64,000 nt of DNA from Roseovarius albus (GCF_900172335.1 NZ_FWFX01000003.1:62001-126000), one strand, 5' to 3'. Positions 35,075 through 45,020 are shown, counted from the first letter of the stretch. Translations and numbers: made by a program. The notes: generated from the letters alone by a model not told the origin.

Positions 35075-35998
35075 ATGACAAACATCACTGATCTGCCTTT
35101 TGCGATGTATGACGCCTTTACCGATGTGCCCTATTCCGGCAGTCAGGCCGCCATCGTATTGAACGCCGGACGAATCAACACAGAAAACCGTATTCGCATC
35201 GCCCGCGAAATCGGAGTGCCTGCGACATCCTTTGTGGATCGGGTTGAAGGCACCACCGTGACCCTACAATTCTTCTCAACAGTTATGGAGCTGCCAATGT
35301 GTGGCCATGGAACGCTCTGCCTGATTACCCGGCTGATTGATGCGAACCTGCTACCCTGCGACGGGGGTAAATGGCACCACGCGGCACTTGATCTACCGAA
35401 GGGCAAAGCCACGGTTGAGTACCGTCGCAATGCCACCGGTCGAATTGAGGTGATGCTCGATGTCGCCACAGCCACATTTGCCCCCGCCGCGCTCGATATG
35501 AACAGATTGGCCACTTTTCTGGGAATCACTCCGGACCACTACTCACCTTCCCTACCGGCCGAGGTTGCTAGCGCCGATTTCGTTCATCTGTGTTTGCCGC
35601 TCCGCGATCTTGACGCGATGAACCGCCTGCACCCCGATTTTGCCGGATTGGCAGCCTTTTGCATCGAAAACGGGTTGGAAACCGTCGCCGCGTTTTCCAC
35701 CGATGTCACCGCCGCTGACCGCCACCTACATGTGCGCGACTTCTGTCCCGCCGTCGGCGTTTCCGAATCTGCTGCTGCGGGCACCACCAATGCAGCGCTG
35801 GCCGTCTATCTATGCCGGCATGACCTGGTAGATCATGACGGCGCAGGCTCTTTTGAAGTCCGCGCCGAGCAAGGCCTCAAGCTGGGCCGGCCTAGCCAGA
35901 TCACCAGCCGAATCACGACTTCGAACGACGGAAACACACGGCTTCAGGTTGGCGGGATTGCAACACAGGTAATTGAGGGAAAACTGAGCCTGCCATAA
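35075..35998 (+). CDS. PhzF family isomerase-like protein (second copy)
   Basis: A 307-residue PhzF-type protein, diverged from the one at 8788-9675. It has FAMYDAFTDVPYSGSQAAIV at the start, the MELPMCGHGTLCLITRL segment near residue 75 and SESAAAGTTNAALAVYL near residue 230, where the first copy has GSATGAMASYL. The substrate is unknown. It stands alone, 73 bp after the tail-anchored protein gene. Confidence 0.84.
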   Translation: MTNITDLPFAMYDAFTDVPYSGSQAAIVLNAGRINTENRIRIAREIGVPATSFVDRVEGTTVTLQFFSTVMELPMCGHGTLCLITRLIDANLLPCDGGKWHHAALDLPKGKATVEYRRNATGRIEVMLDVATATFAPAALDMNRLATFLGITPDHYSPSLPAEVASADFVHLCLPLRDLDAMNRLHPDFAGLAAFCIENGLETVAAFSTDVTAADRHLHVRDFCPAVGVSESAAAGTTNAALAVYLCRHDLVDHDGAGSFEVRAEQGLKLGRPSQITSRITTSNDGNTRLQVGGIATQVIEGKLSLP

Positions 35999-36080
35999 CC
36001 TGAGAGAGGACCTTCACCCTGCAGTGATTTGTGTACGTTTTAGGTCCCAAAACCTGCATGTTACAAACAGATTGACGGGC

Positions 36081-36536
36081 TTAAGTGATCGCTTCTAGCC
36101 GCTCTTTCGACAAATCACCCGGCACGATCGTGATCGGAATTGGCAGCGAACCCGAGTTCTTCGACAGCTGTGTCACCAGTGGCCCCGGGCCCTTCTTGTC
36201 CGTACCCGCACCAAGCACCAACACGCCGATTTCAGGATCATCCTGCACCTGTGCCATGATCTCAATCACCGGCACTCCTTCGCGAATGACCAGCTCGGGC
36301 TCAACCCCCTGCTTGTCGCGCATCCATTTGGCAAACACTTCATAATGCACCTGAATTCGCTCGCGCGCTTCTTCACGCATGATGTCGCCAACACCGATCC
36401 AGTGGTTGAATTCTTCTGGTGGGATCACCGCCAGCACCTCGACCCCACCATTGGTGTGTGCCGCCCGCATCGCGGCGAACCGCATCGCATTCAGACATTC
36501 CCGGCTTTCGTCCAGAACGACAAGAAACTTACGCAT
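36081..36536 (-). CDS. Universal stress protein (UspA family)
   Basis: A 151-residue cytosolic protein. KFLVVLDESRECLNAMRFA at the start and VLVLGAGTDKKGPGPLVTQL near residue 110 mark the USP fold; the latter is a variant of the ATP-binding G-2x-G-9x-G-S/T motif, with SGSLPIPITIVPG following. It probably binds ATP and responds to starvation or stress. GGGAG lies seven bases before the ATG. Confidence 0.9.
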   Translation of the reverse strand: MRKFLVVLDESRECLNAMRFAAMRAAHTNGGVEVLAVIPPEEFNHWIGVGDIMREEARERIQVHYEVFAKWMRDKQGVEPELVIREGVPVIEIMAQVQDDPEIGVLVLGAGTDKKGPGPLVTQLSKNSGSLPIPITIVPGDLSKERLEAIT

Positions 36537-36608
36537 GATGATCTCCCTCAGTCCGGCATCATTGCCGAAAAGATTTGTAGCCGCAACAGGTTATCGACTC
36601 GTACCCAA

Positions 36609-37628
36609 TTAGTTAAAGGTGCCCGCAACACGCCCCAGCAACATAAATGCCCGCGCTGTACGCGTATTTGACAGCTCGGAAATCTCGGCATCTGTCGCCG
36701 TTTCAGCAAACTGAGCGAACATGGTATCGAACCTGCGCAAAAAGTGGTGGGCGGCATCTCTAAAGATCCCGTCATTGCGCATTCTTGCCCCCGTCAACGC
36801 CAAGGATGATCGATCTCTGACACCGCCAAGCGCCGCAATCGAACGTCCCCGCTCACCTTCCGCAAACCGGCGCCAAACCTCGGGGCGTATCAGATCTGGG
36901 CGCAAGTCATCCATGTATATACCTTCCTGCGACAGCAACGTTAGAACGTCCTGTGACGCCTGAACCAGCTGCGAGGCCGAACGATCCTTGAGTGCCCGGC
37001 GCAAGGCAGCAAACCCCTCTTTGTCGTTCACGGTCTCGGGGAAGTTCAATGCCCGAATGAAATCTTTCCGCTCCAATGGCGGTTGGATATCTTCGGCACT
37101 TGTTCCCAAGGGCAAAGCAACCTGATCTTCCTTGCCAATTGCTGATACGCTTTTCGTGTTGGGCTTAAATACCGGCGTCGACCCACGCGACGTCGAAAAC
37201 GTAGCAATTGCCGTTTCCGTTTTACGTTGAGCCGCAGCGATTTCATCCAGTTTACGCGCCACAGAGGCATCAGACACCGTGTTACGTGTTTGATTTTGCG
37301 CCACATATGCATGGCGAATGGCATCAATCGCCGCCTGCAGGCGTACGCTTTCTTCACGCATCACACGTGTGGACCGGGCTGCAACAGCTGCCACCCAGAT
37401 CATCGCAAGGGGCAGAAAGATCGCCAATATGGTCATGACAAACTGCAGCAAACTTCCAGGCGATCCTGTGTTTCCTTCAGAAGGAATCAACAGAAAAAAC
37501 AGCCCTGCAGCACCTAGCCACAGAACCGAAAGCACCAAAGCAATCACCTCTACGCCCGTGATCCGGGCTTTGCTTAATCTGTCATAAATTCCCAACGACG
37601 TCGGGGATGTCTCAGGCCGGTCCGACAT
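36609..37628 (-). CDS. Membrane protein of unknown function with two N-terminal helices
   Basis: A 339-residue protein. Residues about 25-47 and 61-82 form two membrane helices; the next 35 residues are helical (MREESVRLQAAIDAIRHAYV), followed by a low-complexity linker and a soluble C-terminal domain rich in helices (EVWRRFAEGERGRSIAALGG, DAAHHFLRRFDTMFAQFA). Similar proteins occur across Rhodobacterales without a known function. It lies 14 bp downstream of greA on the same strand, so it may be cotranscribed. Confidence 0.78.
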   Translation of the reverse strand: MSDRPETSPTSLGIYDRLSKARITGVEVIALVLSVLWLGAAGLFFLLIPSEGNTGSPGSLLQFVMTILAIFLPLAMIWVAAVAARSTRVMREESVRLQAAIDAIRHAYVAQNQTRNTVSDASVARKLDEIAAAQRKTETAIATFSTSRGSTPVFKPNTKSVSAIGKEDQVALPLGTSAEDIQPPLERKDFIRALNFPETVNDKEGFAALRRALKDRSASQLVQASQDVLTLLSQEGIYMDDLRPDLIRPEVWRRFAEGERGRSIAALGGVRDRSSLALTGARMRNDGIFRDAAHHFLRRFDTMFAQFAETATDAEISELSNTRTARAFMLLGRVAGTFN

Positions 37629-37642
37629 ATTTTTTGCCTAAA

Positions 37643-38113
37643 TCAAATGAAGGCAATCTTTAGCACTTCATAAGACTTTTCGCCACCCGGCGTGCGCACT
37701 TCTACGCTATCACCCTCTTCTTTGCCGATCAGGGCACGGGCAATCGGCGACTTTATGTTCAGAAGGCCGTTTTCGATGCTGGCCTCATATTCGCCAACGA
37801 TCTGATAGGTCTTCTCTTCGTCAGTATCCTCGTCAACCAAAGTCACGGTTGCGCCGAATTTGATAGCGCCGTTCAGGCTGGCGGTATCGATCACATCTGC
37901 AAGGCTGATCACGCCTTCCAGCTCTTTGATCCGGCCTTCAATAAAGGACTGCTTTTCTTTCGCAGAATGATACTCGGCATTTTCTGACAAGTCGCCGTGC
38001 TCACGCGCCTCGGCGATGGCCCGAATGATCGCAGGACGATCCTCAGATTTCAGTTTCTTCAGCTCTACCTCAAGCTCAGCATAACCCTTCCGGGTCATCG
38101 GAATTTTTTCCAT
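37643..38113 (-). CDS. greA: Transcription elongation factor GreA
   Basis: A 156-residue factor that stimulates RNA cleavage by backtracked RNA polymerase. The N-terminal coiled-coil has [20 protein letters not shown] and the tip acids in [19 protein letters not shown]; the C-terminal FKBP-like domain ends with [18 protein letters not shown] and [13 protein letters not shown]. The start at 38113 gives the canonical M-E-K-I-P-M. Divergent from the ETF-QO gene. Confidence 0.96.
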   Translation of the reverse strand: MEKIPMTRKGYAELEVELKKLKSEDRPAIIRAIAEAREHGDLSENAEYHSAKEKQSFIEGRIKELEGVISLADVIDTASLNGAIKFGATVTLVDEDTDEEKTYQIVGEYEASIENGLLNIKSPIARALIGKEEGDSVEVRTPGGEKSYEVLKIAFI

Positions 38114-38381
38114 TTTGAGCGTCCCCCGTCTGTACCAGCCATCCAAATCTGGCCGACCATAAATTCACAAATCTTCACGCCAGATTGCCCCAAGCGAAAC
38201 AGCGATTGCAATAGAGGAAGGTAACGTTGCGTGCAATCTGCTTCTGATGCGCGTCAAAATGCCGTTTTCTGCCGTTTTTAGCCTCATCTTTCAATTGACG
38301 ATATGCTTCACTGCGCGCTACCACAGCGCAACTTTATTGCCAGCCGGAATACCGGCCCGCCCTGAGAAAGGATTTGGAGTA

Positions 38382-40028
38382 ATGTCCGAGATCGAACGCG
38401 AAGCCATGGAATACGATGTGGTCATCGTTGGTGCCGGCCCTGCGGGCTTGAGTGCGGCGATCCGCCTCAAGCAGCTGAACCCGGAACGCGAAGTTGTGGT
38501 TCTGGAAAAAGGCTCTGAGGTTGGTGCGCATATTCTGTCAGGTGCAGTTCTTGATCCCTGTGGTCTGGACGCGCTGATTCCCGACTGGAAGAAAAAAGGT
38601 GCACCGCTGAACACAGAGGTGAAAGAAGACAACTTCTACATGCTGGGTGAAGCAGGTCAGATCCGCATCCCGAACTTCCCAATGCCACCGCTGATGAACA
38701 ACCATGGCAACTACATTGTTTCCATGGGCAACGTCTGCCGCTGGATGGCAGAGCAAGCCGAGGAAATGGGCATCGAGATCTTCCCCGGCATGGCCTGTTC
38801 CGAGCTGATTTACGGCGAAAACGGCGAAGTCAAAGGCGTCGTTGCTGGTGAGTTTGGCAAAAACGCAGACGGCACCCCCGGCCCAGCCTATGAGCCCGGC
38901 ATGGAATTGCACGGCAAATACGTTTTCCTGTCGGAAGGTGTCCGCGGCAGCCTGTCAAAAGAAGTTATTGCCAAATACAACCTGTCTGACGGCAAAGAGC
39001 CACAGAAATTCGGCGTTGGCATGAAAGAGATCTGGGAAGTTGACCCAGCCAAGCACAAAGAGGGCACTGTCACCCACACCATGGGTTGGCCTTTGGGCTC
39101 GAACGCAGGTGGTGGTTCGTTTGTCTACCACTTGGAGAACAATCAGGTTTACGTCGGTTTCGTGGTTCACCTGAACTACAAGAACCCATACCTGTTCCCG
39201 TATATGGAATTCCAGCGCTTCAAGCATCATCCCATGATCGAAGAGCTGCTGAAAGGCGGCAAGCGTGTGGCCTACGGTGCGCGTGCAATTTCCGAGGGTG
39301 GCTACCAGTCGATGCCGAAAATGGTTGCGCCTGGCGTGGCCCTGCTGGGTTGCTCGGTTGGCATGGTTAACGTGCCGCGCATCAAGGGCAACCACAACGC
39401 CATGCTGTCGGGGAAAGCCGCGGCCGAAGCGGCGCATGTCGCGATTGAGGCAGATCGCGCCGGTGATGAGCTGAACGATTACGAAACCGAAGTGCGCACT
39501 GGCGCCATAGGCAAAGACCTCAAGAAGGTGCGCAACGTGAAACCGCTTTGGTCAAAATACGGCCTGCTGGCGTCGCTCACGCTGGGTGGCATGGACATGT
39601 GGACCAATACGCTGGGCTTCTCGCTCTTCGGAACGGTCAAACATGGCAAAACCGATGCTGCGGCGACCGAGGAAGCCTCAAAGCACAAGCCCATCGATTA
39701 TCCAAAGCCCGATGGCAAGATCAGCTTTGACCGCCTGACCAACGTCAGCTTCTCGATGACTAACCACGAAGAAAGCCAGCCTGTGCACCTACAACTGGCT
39801 GATGCGACAACTCCGATTTCGGTCAACCTGCCGAAATACGCAGAACCCGCGCAACGCTACTGCCCAGCAGGCGTGTACGAGATCGTGGAGAATGAGAACG
39901 GGCCGGAGTTCGTGATCAACTTCCAGAACTGCGTCCACTGCAAGACCTGCGACATCAAGGACCCAAGCCAGAACATCACCTGGGTCACACCGCAGGGTGG
40001 TGACGGTCCAAATTATCCCAACATGTAA
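38382..40028 (+). CDS. Electron transfer flavoprotein-ubiquinone oxidoreductase
   Basis: A 548-residue inner-membrane-associated enzyme passing electrons from ETF (fatty-acid, amino-acid and choline-type oxidation) to ubiquinone. It has the FAD motif DVVIVGAGPAGLSAAIRL near residue 12, GAHILSGAVLDP near residue 50, the GWPLGSNAGGGSFVYHL region, and the C-terminal 4Fe-4S site CPAGVYE...NCVHCKTCDIKDP. A frame opening at 38247 is longer but lacks homology; the ATG at 38382 has AAAGGA and GGAG upstream. It is monocistronic, with a palindromic terminator at 40050-40075. Confidence 0.95.
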   Translation: MSEIEREAMEYDVVIVGAGPAGLSAAIRLKQLNPEREVVVLEKGSEVGAHILSGAVLDPCGLDALIPDWKKKGAPLNTEVKEDNFYMLGEAGQIRIPNFPMPPLMNNHGNYIVSMGNVCRWMAEQAEEMGIEIFPGMACSELIYGENGEVKGVVAGEFGKNADGTPGPAYEPGMELHGKYVFLSEGVRGSLSKEVIAKYNLSDGKEPQKFGVGMKEIWEVDPAKHKEGTVTHTMGWPLGSNAGGGSFVYHLENNQVYVGFVVHLNYKNPYLFPYMEFQRFKHHPMIEELLKGGKRVAYGARAISEGGYQSMPKMVAPGVALLGCSVGMVNVPRIKGNHNAMLSGKAAAEAAHVAIEADRAGDELNDYETEVRTGAIGKDLKKVRNVKPLWSKYGLLASLTLGGMDMWTNTLGFSLFGTVKHGKTDAAATEEASKHKPIDYPKPDGKISFDRLTNVSFSMTNHEESQPVHLQLADATTPISVNLPKYAEPAQRYCPAGVYEIVENENGPEFVINFQNCVHCKTCDIKDPSQNITWVTPQGGDGPNYPNM

Positions 40029-40049
40029 AAATGTGGTGAAAATCGGCTT

Positions 40050-40075
40050 GCGGGGCGCTCAATTGAGCGCCCCGC
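40050..40075 (+). terminator. Palindromic terminator after the ETF-QO gene
   Basis: GCGGGGCGCTCAA and its exact complement TTGAGCGCCCCGC form a 26-bp palindrome, with effective stem GCGGGGCGCT. ATTGCTTTGG follows; the T-tract is poor but the stem is very stable. Confidence 0.7.
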
Positions 40076-40135
40076 ATTGCTTTGGCCAGTATCGCATACT
40101 ACGTTTGCCCTGAAACCAGACATGAGGCTATTCGC

Positions 40136-41854
40136 GTGCGTTTGAAACTCCTTCTCACCCTCGCCCTGATCACCGGACTGCACGGATTAGCGCAGCCAGC
40201 TGCCGCTGAAGAAGCCGTCGGTGCATATTTGGCCGCCACACAAGCGCGCTACAACAGCGACTACGACGCGGAAGCCAAGTATTTCAGCGAGGTTCTGGTC
40301 CGCGATCCGAATAACCCGGCAGTGTTGGAAAGCGCCTCTGCCGCATATCTGCGTCTTGGCCAGTTGGACAAGGCCCTGCCAATGGCCCAAAAAATCGAAG
40401 AGGCCGAGTTGCGCAGCCAGGTGGCGAACATCGTTCTGACCGCCGCAGACGCCAGCACCGAAGATTTCGACGCCCTGATCAAGCGCGCCGAGGACGAACG
40501 CGGAATCGGCGACCTAGCCGACGGGCTGATGGTTGCATGGTCACATCTTGGCAAAGGGGATATGGACGCCGCCCTTGCGACATTTGACGAGGTGTCAAAG
40601 CAACGCGGTGTCAAAAACTTTGTCTTGTACCACAAGGCGCTGGCCCTGGCCTCGGTTGGCGATTTCGAAAGTGCCGATGCGATCTTTTCCGGGGCAGAGC
40701 AAGGCCCGGTTCAAAACACCCGTCGGGGCATGATCGCATGGTCACAGATCTTGAGTCAGTTGGACCGCAATCAAGATGCCTTGGATCAATTGGGAAACGC
40801 CTTTGGCAACAATCGCGACCCGGAAATCTCGGCACTGAAAGACCAACTTGCCGCCGGTGAAAGCATCCCATTCTCACTGATCCAAAGCCCCAAGGATGGT
40901 TTGGCTGAGGTGTTCTATTCAATCGGGCAGGCACTGGCTGTCGATTCCGGTGAAAATTACACTCTTTTCTATTCGCGAGCCGCGCAGGCGCTCAAACCCG
41001 ATCATATCGATGCTATCATCCTTTCGGCTGAATTGCTGGAAGCCTTACAACAGTATGATCTGGCCACCGCCGCCTATAAGTCTGTGCCCACTGATCACCC
41101 CGCATTTTTCATGGCCGAGCTGGGCCGCGCCGACGCGCTGCGCCGCTCCGAGAAAACCGATGCCGCCATCGAAGTTTTGTCCCGCCTGAGCGAAAGCCAC
41201 GCAGACCTGCCTTTGGTACATGTCTCAACCGGCGATCTGCACCGCCAGCTAGAACAATTTGCCGAAGCGGTACCCGCGTATGATCTGGCTGTTGAAATTT
41301 ACAGCGAGCTCGAAAACGAACAATGGTTTGTCTATTATGTGCGCGGGATTTCGCATGAGCGACTAGGGAATTGGGAAAACGCCGAAGCCGATTTTCGCAA
41401 GGCGCTGGAAATCAACCCAGACCAACCTGATGTGCTCAACTACCTTGGTTACACCATGGTGGAAAAACGCGTCAATTTTGATGAGGCCTTAAACATGATC
41501 GAGCGCGCTGTCGATGCCCGCCCTGACAGCGGTTATATTGTCGATAGCCTGGGTTGGGTGCTTTATCGACTGGGGCGCTATGACGAATCCATCGGTCATA
41601 TGGAGCGCGCAGCAGAGCTGGAGCCGGTTGACCCGATCCTGAATGACCACTTGGGTGACGTGCTTTGGGCCGTGGGCCGCAAGACCGAGGCGATTTTTCA
41701 ATGGAAACGTGCTCTGTCGTTCTATGATGAAGACAATCCTTCGCCAGACATCGACCCCGACCGCGTTCGGCGCAAGCTAGAAGTTGGGTTGGATGAAGTT
41801 TTGGCAGAAGAGGGTGCTGAGCCCCTCGCAACCTCCGCCAATGACAACAATTGA
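40136..41854 (+). CDS. Secreted tetratricopeptide-repeat protein
   Basis: A 572-residue TPR protein with a signal peptide (VRLKLLLTLALITGLHGLAQ, cleavage after PAAA). Repeats run the whole length; clear units include SEVLVRDPNNPAVLESASAA near residue 50, WENAEADFRKALEINPDQPD near 425, and GRYDESIGHMERAAELEPVD near 485. Such proteins serve as outer-envelope scaffolds. GTG at 40136 has GAGG eight bases upstream; the frame is open further up to 40082. The last 14 bases overlap ispE. It has no Cys lipobox. Confidence 0.84.
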   Translation: MRLKLLLTLALITGLHGLAQPAAAEEAVGAYLAATQARYNSDYDAEAKYFSEVLVRDPNNPAVLESASAAYLRLGQLDKALPMAQKIEEAELRSQVANIVLTAADASTEDFDALIKRAEDERGIGDLADGLMVAWSHLGKGDMDAALATFDEVSKQRGVKNFVLYHKALALASVGDFESADAIFSGAEQGPVQNTRRGMIAWSQILSQLDRNQDALDQLGNAFGNNRDPEISALKDQLAAGESIPFSLIQSPKDGLAEVFYSIGQALAVDSGENYTLFYSRAAQALKPDHIDAIILSAELLEALQQYDLATAAYKSVPTDHPAFFMAELGRADALRRSEKTDAAIEVLSRLSESHADLPLVHVSTGDLHRQLEQFAEAVPAYDLAVEIYSELENEQWFVYYVRGISHERLGNWENAEADFRKALEINPDQPDVLNYLGYTMVEKRVNFDEALNMIERAVDARPDSGYIVDSLGWVLYRLGRYDESIGHMERAAELEPVDPILNDHLGDVLWAVGRKTEAIFQWKRALSFYDEDNPSPDIDPDRVRRKLEVGLDEVLAEEGAEPLATSANDNN

Positions 41855-42668
41855 GGCTTTCGCCCCTGCCAAAATCAATCTGACCCTACATGTCACAGAT
41901 CGTCGTGCGGACGGATATCATCTATTAGATTCGCTGGTCGTTTTTGCCGGTATAGGTGACAGGTTAATTCTGAAGTCTTCGGACACGACCGAACTCGAGG
42001 TTTCTGGTCCCTTTGCTGGGGGTGTCCCGACAGACAACAGAAATCTGGTTAAAAAAGCTGCCAAGTTGATGGGCGCCACCGCAACCATCAACTTAGAAAA
42101 GAATCTGCCTCATGCCGCTGGCATCGGTGGCGGTTCAAGCGATGCGGCAGCAACCATAAAGGCGTTATCCCTGCTAAATAGTCTGTCATTGCCCAATGGT
42201 GCTGCAGTACTTGGCGCTGATATACCGGTTTGCCTTGCGGCGCAGGCCGCCCGCATGCGCGGGATTGGTGAAATTATTGAACCATTGCCAGATTTCCCCA
42301 TCCTCCATGGCGTACTGGCAAACCCTAGACTACCGATCGAAACTAAGACGATCTTTGCAAATCTAAAAAGTCCGCAGAATTCAGCGATGCCGAGCTCTCT
42401 ACCCGCCTTTGATACCTCCGACGATTGCATCACCTTCCTTCAAACCATGCGGAATGATCTGGAAGCTCCTGCTATCAAAGCTCAGCCGGTTATCGAAGAT
42501 GTGCTACATGCGCTTACTCAGACAGCCAGCTGCCGGCTCGCGCGCATGTCCGGCTCTGGCGCGACCTGTTTTGGCTTATACGCTGATGAAATCACTGCAA
42601 AAATAGCAGCACGCGACCTGCAAAGAACCCATCCTAACTGGTGGGTCACTGCAACTACGCTTAACTAA
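41841..42668 (+). CDS. ispE: 4-diphosphocytidyl-2-C-methyl-D-erythritol kinase
   Basis: A 275-residue GHMP kinase of the non-mevalonate isoprenoid pathway. FAPAKINLTLHVTDRRADGY at the start, the ATP-binding PHAAGIGGGSSDAAATIKAL near residue 88, and the C-terminal ARMSGSGATCFGLY near residue 240 are the three family motifs. It starts inside the TPR gene (14-base overlap) and converges on ispB, overlapping it by eight bases at the stop. ispE and ispB both serve isoprenoid synthesis. Confidence 0.94.
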   Translation: MTTIEAFAPAKINLTLHVTDRRADGYHLLDSLVVFAGIGDRLILKSSDTTELEVSGPFAGGVPTDNRNLVKKAAKLMGATATINLEKNLPHAAGIGGGSSDAAATIKALSLLNSLSLPNGAAVLGADIPVCLAAQAARMRGIGEIIEPLPDFPILHGVLANPRLPIETKTIFANLKSPQNSAMPSSLPAFDTSDDCITFLQTMRNDLEAPAIKAQPVIEDVLHALTQTASCRLARMSGSGATCFGLYADEITAKIAARDLQRTHPNWWVTATTLN

Positions 42669-43662
42669 CCCGCGACACCACGAAATCTGCCAGATTTGTC
42701 AGCATGTCCCGTACAGGGTGGGCTGGCAGCTTGGCCATCGCCACCTTGCCCTGCTCGGCCCATTTCAAGGCATCTAGGCGTGTCCGCTCAAGGGCATCGT
42801 ATTTGCGCAAAAGCTCTAGGGCATGTTCCAAATCGCCATCACGCTGATCACCCTTTTCAATGGTACGTTGCCAAAAGGCGCGCTCTTCATCTGTGGCTTC
42901 GGCCACGGCCTTGATCACCGGCAGGGTCAGCTTGCGCTCGCGGAAATCGTCTCCGATGTTCTTGCCGGTTTTCTGGCTTTGTCCCTGATAATCCAACAGG
43001 TCATCCACAATCTGGAATGCGATCCCCAAGGCATCGCCATAATCATAAAGAGCCTTGACCTGCTCTTCGGGTGCCCCGGCAATCACGCCACCCACCTCGG
43101 TTGCTGCGGAAAACAGCGCCGCCGTTTTGCCCCGTACGACCTGCAGATAGATCGCTTCATTGGTGCGCAGGTCCTGCGCAGCTGTGAGTTGCAGAACTTC
43201 GCCTTCGGCAATCGTTGCTGAGGCATTGGCCAGAATATCCAACACCCGCAGTGACCCTGTTTCGACCATCAACTGGAACGAGCGTGAAAACAGATAGTCC
43301 CCCACCAACACGCTGGACTTGTTGTCCCACAGAAGGTTGGCGGTCGGGCGGCCCCGGCGCTTGGCACTTTCATCAACTACATCATCATGCAGCAAGGTCG
43401 CGGTATGTATGAACTCAACCGTCGCTGCCAAGTGAACATCGTATTCACCCGTGTAGCCGCACAAGTCCGCCGCCGCCAAAGTCATCAGAGGACGCAAGCG
43501 CTTACCACCCGCCCCAACCAGATGTGCAGTTACCTCAGGGATACGTGGGGCATGGCGCGACGCCATACGAGTTTGGATCAGCCGATTTACAGCTTCCATC
43601 TTGCCCGACAGGTGTCGTGCCAGATCTTCATGCGGTTTTGCTGTGGCCTGCTCAAGTCCCAT
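42661..43662 (-). CDS. ispB: Polyprenyl (octaprenyl/decaprenyl) diphosphate synthase
   Basis: A 333-residue trans-prenyltransferase that makes the quinone side chain. First Asp-rich motif in TATLLHDDVVDESAKRRGRP near residue 87, second in AFQIVDDLLDYQGQSQKTGK near residue 210; GAGGKRLRPLMTLAAADL precedes the first. The start is ATG at 43662; a GTG three bases earlier is in frame. Chain length cannot be read from sequence. Convergent with ispE. Confidence 0.93.
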   Translation of the reverse strand: MGLEQATAKPHEDLARHLSGKMEAVNRLIQTRMASRHAPRIPEVTAHLVGAGGKRLRPLMTLAAADLCGYTGEYDVHLAATVEFIHTATLLHDDVVDESAKRRGRPTANLLWDNKSSVLVGDYLFSRSFQLMVETGSLRVLDILANASATIAEGEVLQLTAAQDLRTNEAIYLQVVRGKTAALFSAATEVGGVIAGAPEEQVKALYDYGDALGIAFQIVDDLLDYQGQSQKTGKNIGDDFRERKLTLPVIKAVAEATDEERAFWQRTIEKGDQRDGDLEHALELLRKYDALERTRLDALKWAEQGKVAMAKLPAHPVRDMLTNLADFVVSRVS

Positions 43663-43717
43663 CACACACCTGTAACTTTGCTCGACATTTCTGTGTCGGT
43701 GCCTTTATGTCATCCCC

Positions 43718-43933
43718 ATGAAACAGTTGCTACGTACAAACGACACAACCTCAATTGCATTCGCCAAGGCACTGCTTCAAGGCGAGGGTATAGACTGCTT
43801 TGAAATCGACGTAAATATGAGCATCCTCGAAGGATCGATTGGTGTCTTTCCACGCCGATTGATGGTGGCTCCGCAAGATTTCGAACGTGCTTTGCGCGCC
43901 ATGCATGACAACGGAATCGAGACCGATGGCTGA
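43718..43933 (+). CDS. DUF2007 family protein
   Basis: A 71-residue protein of the DUF2007 family (putative PII-like signal-transducing fold): MKQLLRTNDTTSIAFAKALL at the start, GVFPRRLMVAPQDFERALRA at the end. Function unknown. Overlaps the start of trmN6 by eight bases, so the two are coupled. Divergent from ispB. Confidence 0.83.
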   Translation: MKQLLRTNDTTSIAFAKALLQGEGIDCFEIDVNMSILEGSIGVFPRRLMVAPQDFERALRAMHDNGIETDG

Positions 43934-44705
43934 GATGTGGCCAGAGCGCGAGTTAAGCCAGGATGATTTCCTCGGCGGCCGCCTGAAACTGTTCCAGCCA
44001 CGTCAGGGGTATCGGTCGGGCATGGACGCCGTGCTCCTTGCCGCCAGTGTCCCGGCACGGTCTGGTGACAGTGTTCTGGAACTGGGCTGTGGGGCAGGTG
44101 TTGCGATTTCTTGCCTTGGGCACAGAATTCCCGGAACACAGTTAACCGGCCTAGAACTGCAATCACACTATGCAGCGCTCGCCACCCGCAATGCACAAGC
44201 CAATAGCCTAACACTCGAGGTCACAACCGGGAATTTGACCCGGATGCCAGAGCTCTTGAAGCAGCAGCAATTCGATCACGTGATGGCCAATCCTCCGTAT
44301 TTTCTGCGTGAACAAAGCACCGAAGCCCCGGATCAGGGACGGGAAACCGCGATGGGAGAGACAACACCACTGGCAGATTGGGTTGCACAAGCGGCCAAAC
44401 GCACCAAACCCAAAGGCACCGTAACCTTTATTCAAAGAGCGAATCGCTTGCCTGAACTGCTTTCACACATGTCCGCTCATCTGGGCAGTTTGACTCTGTT
44501 GCCACTGATTCCCCGTACCGGAAAACCCGCGCGGCTTGTTATTCTACAGGGCCGCAAGAACGGGCGCGCCGCATTCAAATTTCTAGATGGTTGGGTTTTG
44601 CACGATGGTACACAGCATGATGGCGACCGCGAAAATCACACCAAAGCAACCACTTGTATCCTGCGCGACGGACAAGCCTTGCCGCTGGGTCAAATCACTT
44701 TGTAA
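43926..44705 (+). CDS. tRNA1(Val) adenine-37 N6-methyltransferase-like enzyme
   Basis: A 259-residue SAM-dependent methyltransferase. LFQPRQGYRSGMDAVLLAAS near residue 24, the SAM site VLELGCGAGVAI near residue 50 and the catalytic MANPPYFLRE near residue 120 are characteristic of the TrmN6/YfiC group that methylates A37 of a tRNA. ATG at 43926 overlaps the DUF2007 stop; an ATG nine bases later is possible. The substrate call is by family only. Confidence 0.84.
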   Translation: MAEMWPERELSQDDFLGGRLKLFQPRQGYRSGMDAVLLAASVPARSGDSVLELGCGAGVAISCLGHRIPGTQLTGLELQSHYAALATRNAQANSLTLEVTTGNLTRMPELLKQQQFDHVMANPPYFLREQSTEAPDQGRETAMGETTPLADWVAQAAKRTKPKGTVTFIQRANRLPELLSHMSAHLGSLTLLPLIPRTGKPARLVILQGRKNGRAAFKFLDGWVLHDGTQHDGDRENHTKATTCILRDGQALPLGQITL

Positions 44706-44809
44706 ATTTTACGTAACATTTTTTCGCCGATGCTGCGCGTGCAGCGTGACAGATGGCAAAATATGTGGTGCACTCGTTCCGTTATACAAAAATCTAGAGG
44801 AGATCGCCT

Positions 44810-44980
44810 ATGAGCTTGAGTTCACATGTTGAGGAACTGAAAAAGAAACATCAAATCCTCTCAGAACAGGTTGAAGTGGCGCAACGCGCCCCCGGGACAG
44901 ATGATCTCGAAATATCAGAGCTCAAGAAACAAAAGCTGCGATTAAAAGAAGAAATTGAACGACTATCAGTCGACGCATAA
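44810..44980 (+). CDS. YdcH-like small coiled-coil protein (56 aa)
   Basis: A 56-residue ORF, too short for many gene callers. MSLSSHVEELKKKHQILSEQ, then a turn, then SELKKQKLRLKEEIERL: the two-helix hairpin of the DUF465/YdcH group, related to the protein at 10498-10722 (compare RLKQQKLRLKDRI). GAGGAG lies seven bases before the ATG, and a strong terminator follows 16 bases after the TAA. Function unknown. GC is lower than neighbours. Confidence 0.82.
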   Translation: MSLSSHVEELKKKHQILSEQVEVAQRAPGTDDLEISELKKQKLRLKEEIERLSVDA

Positions 44981-44996
44981 TCAAGCCAAACATAAA

Positions 44997-45020
44997 AAGG
45001 CCGGTCAAATGACCGGCCTT
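44997..45020. terminator. Bidirectional terminator between the YdcH-like gene and phaB
   Basis: AAGGCCGGTC / GACCGGCCTT, a 10-bp stem with a four-base loop, flanked by an A-run on the left and CGCATTTTC on the right, so it can end transcripts from both sides of this convergent pair. Confidence 0.85.
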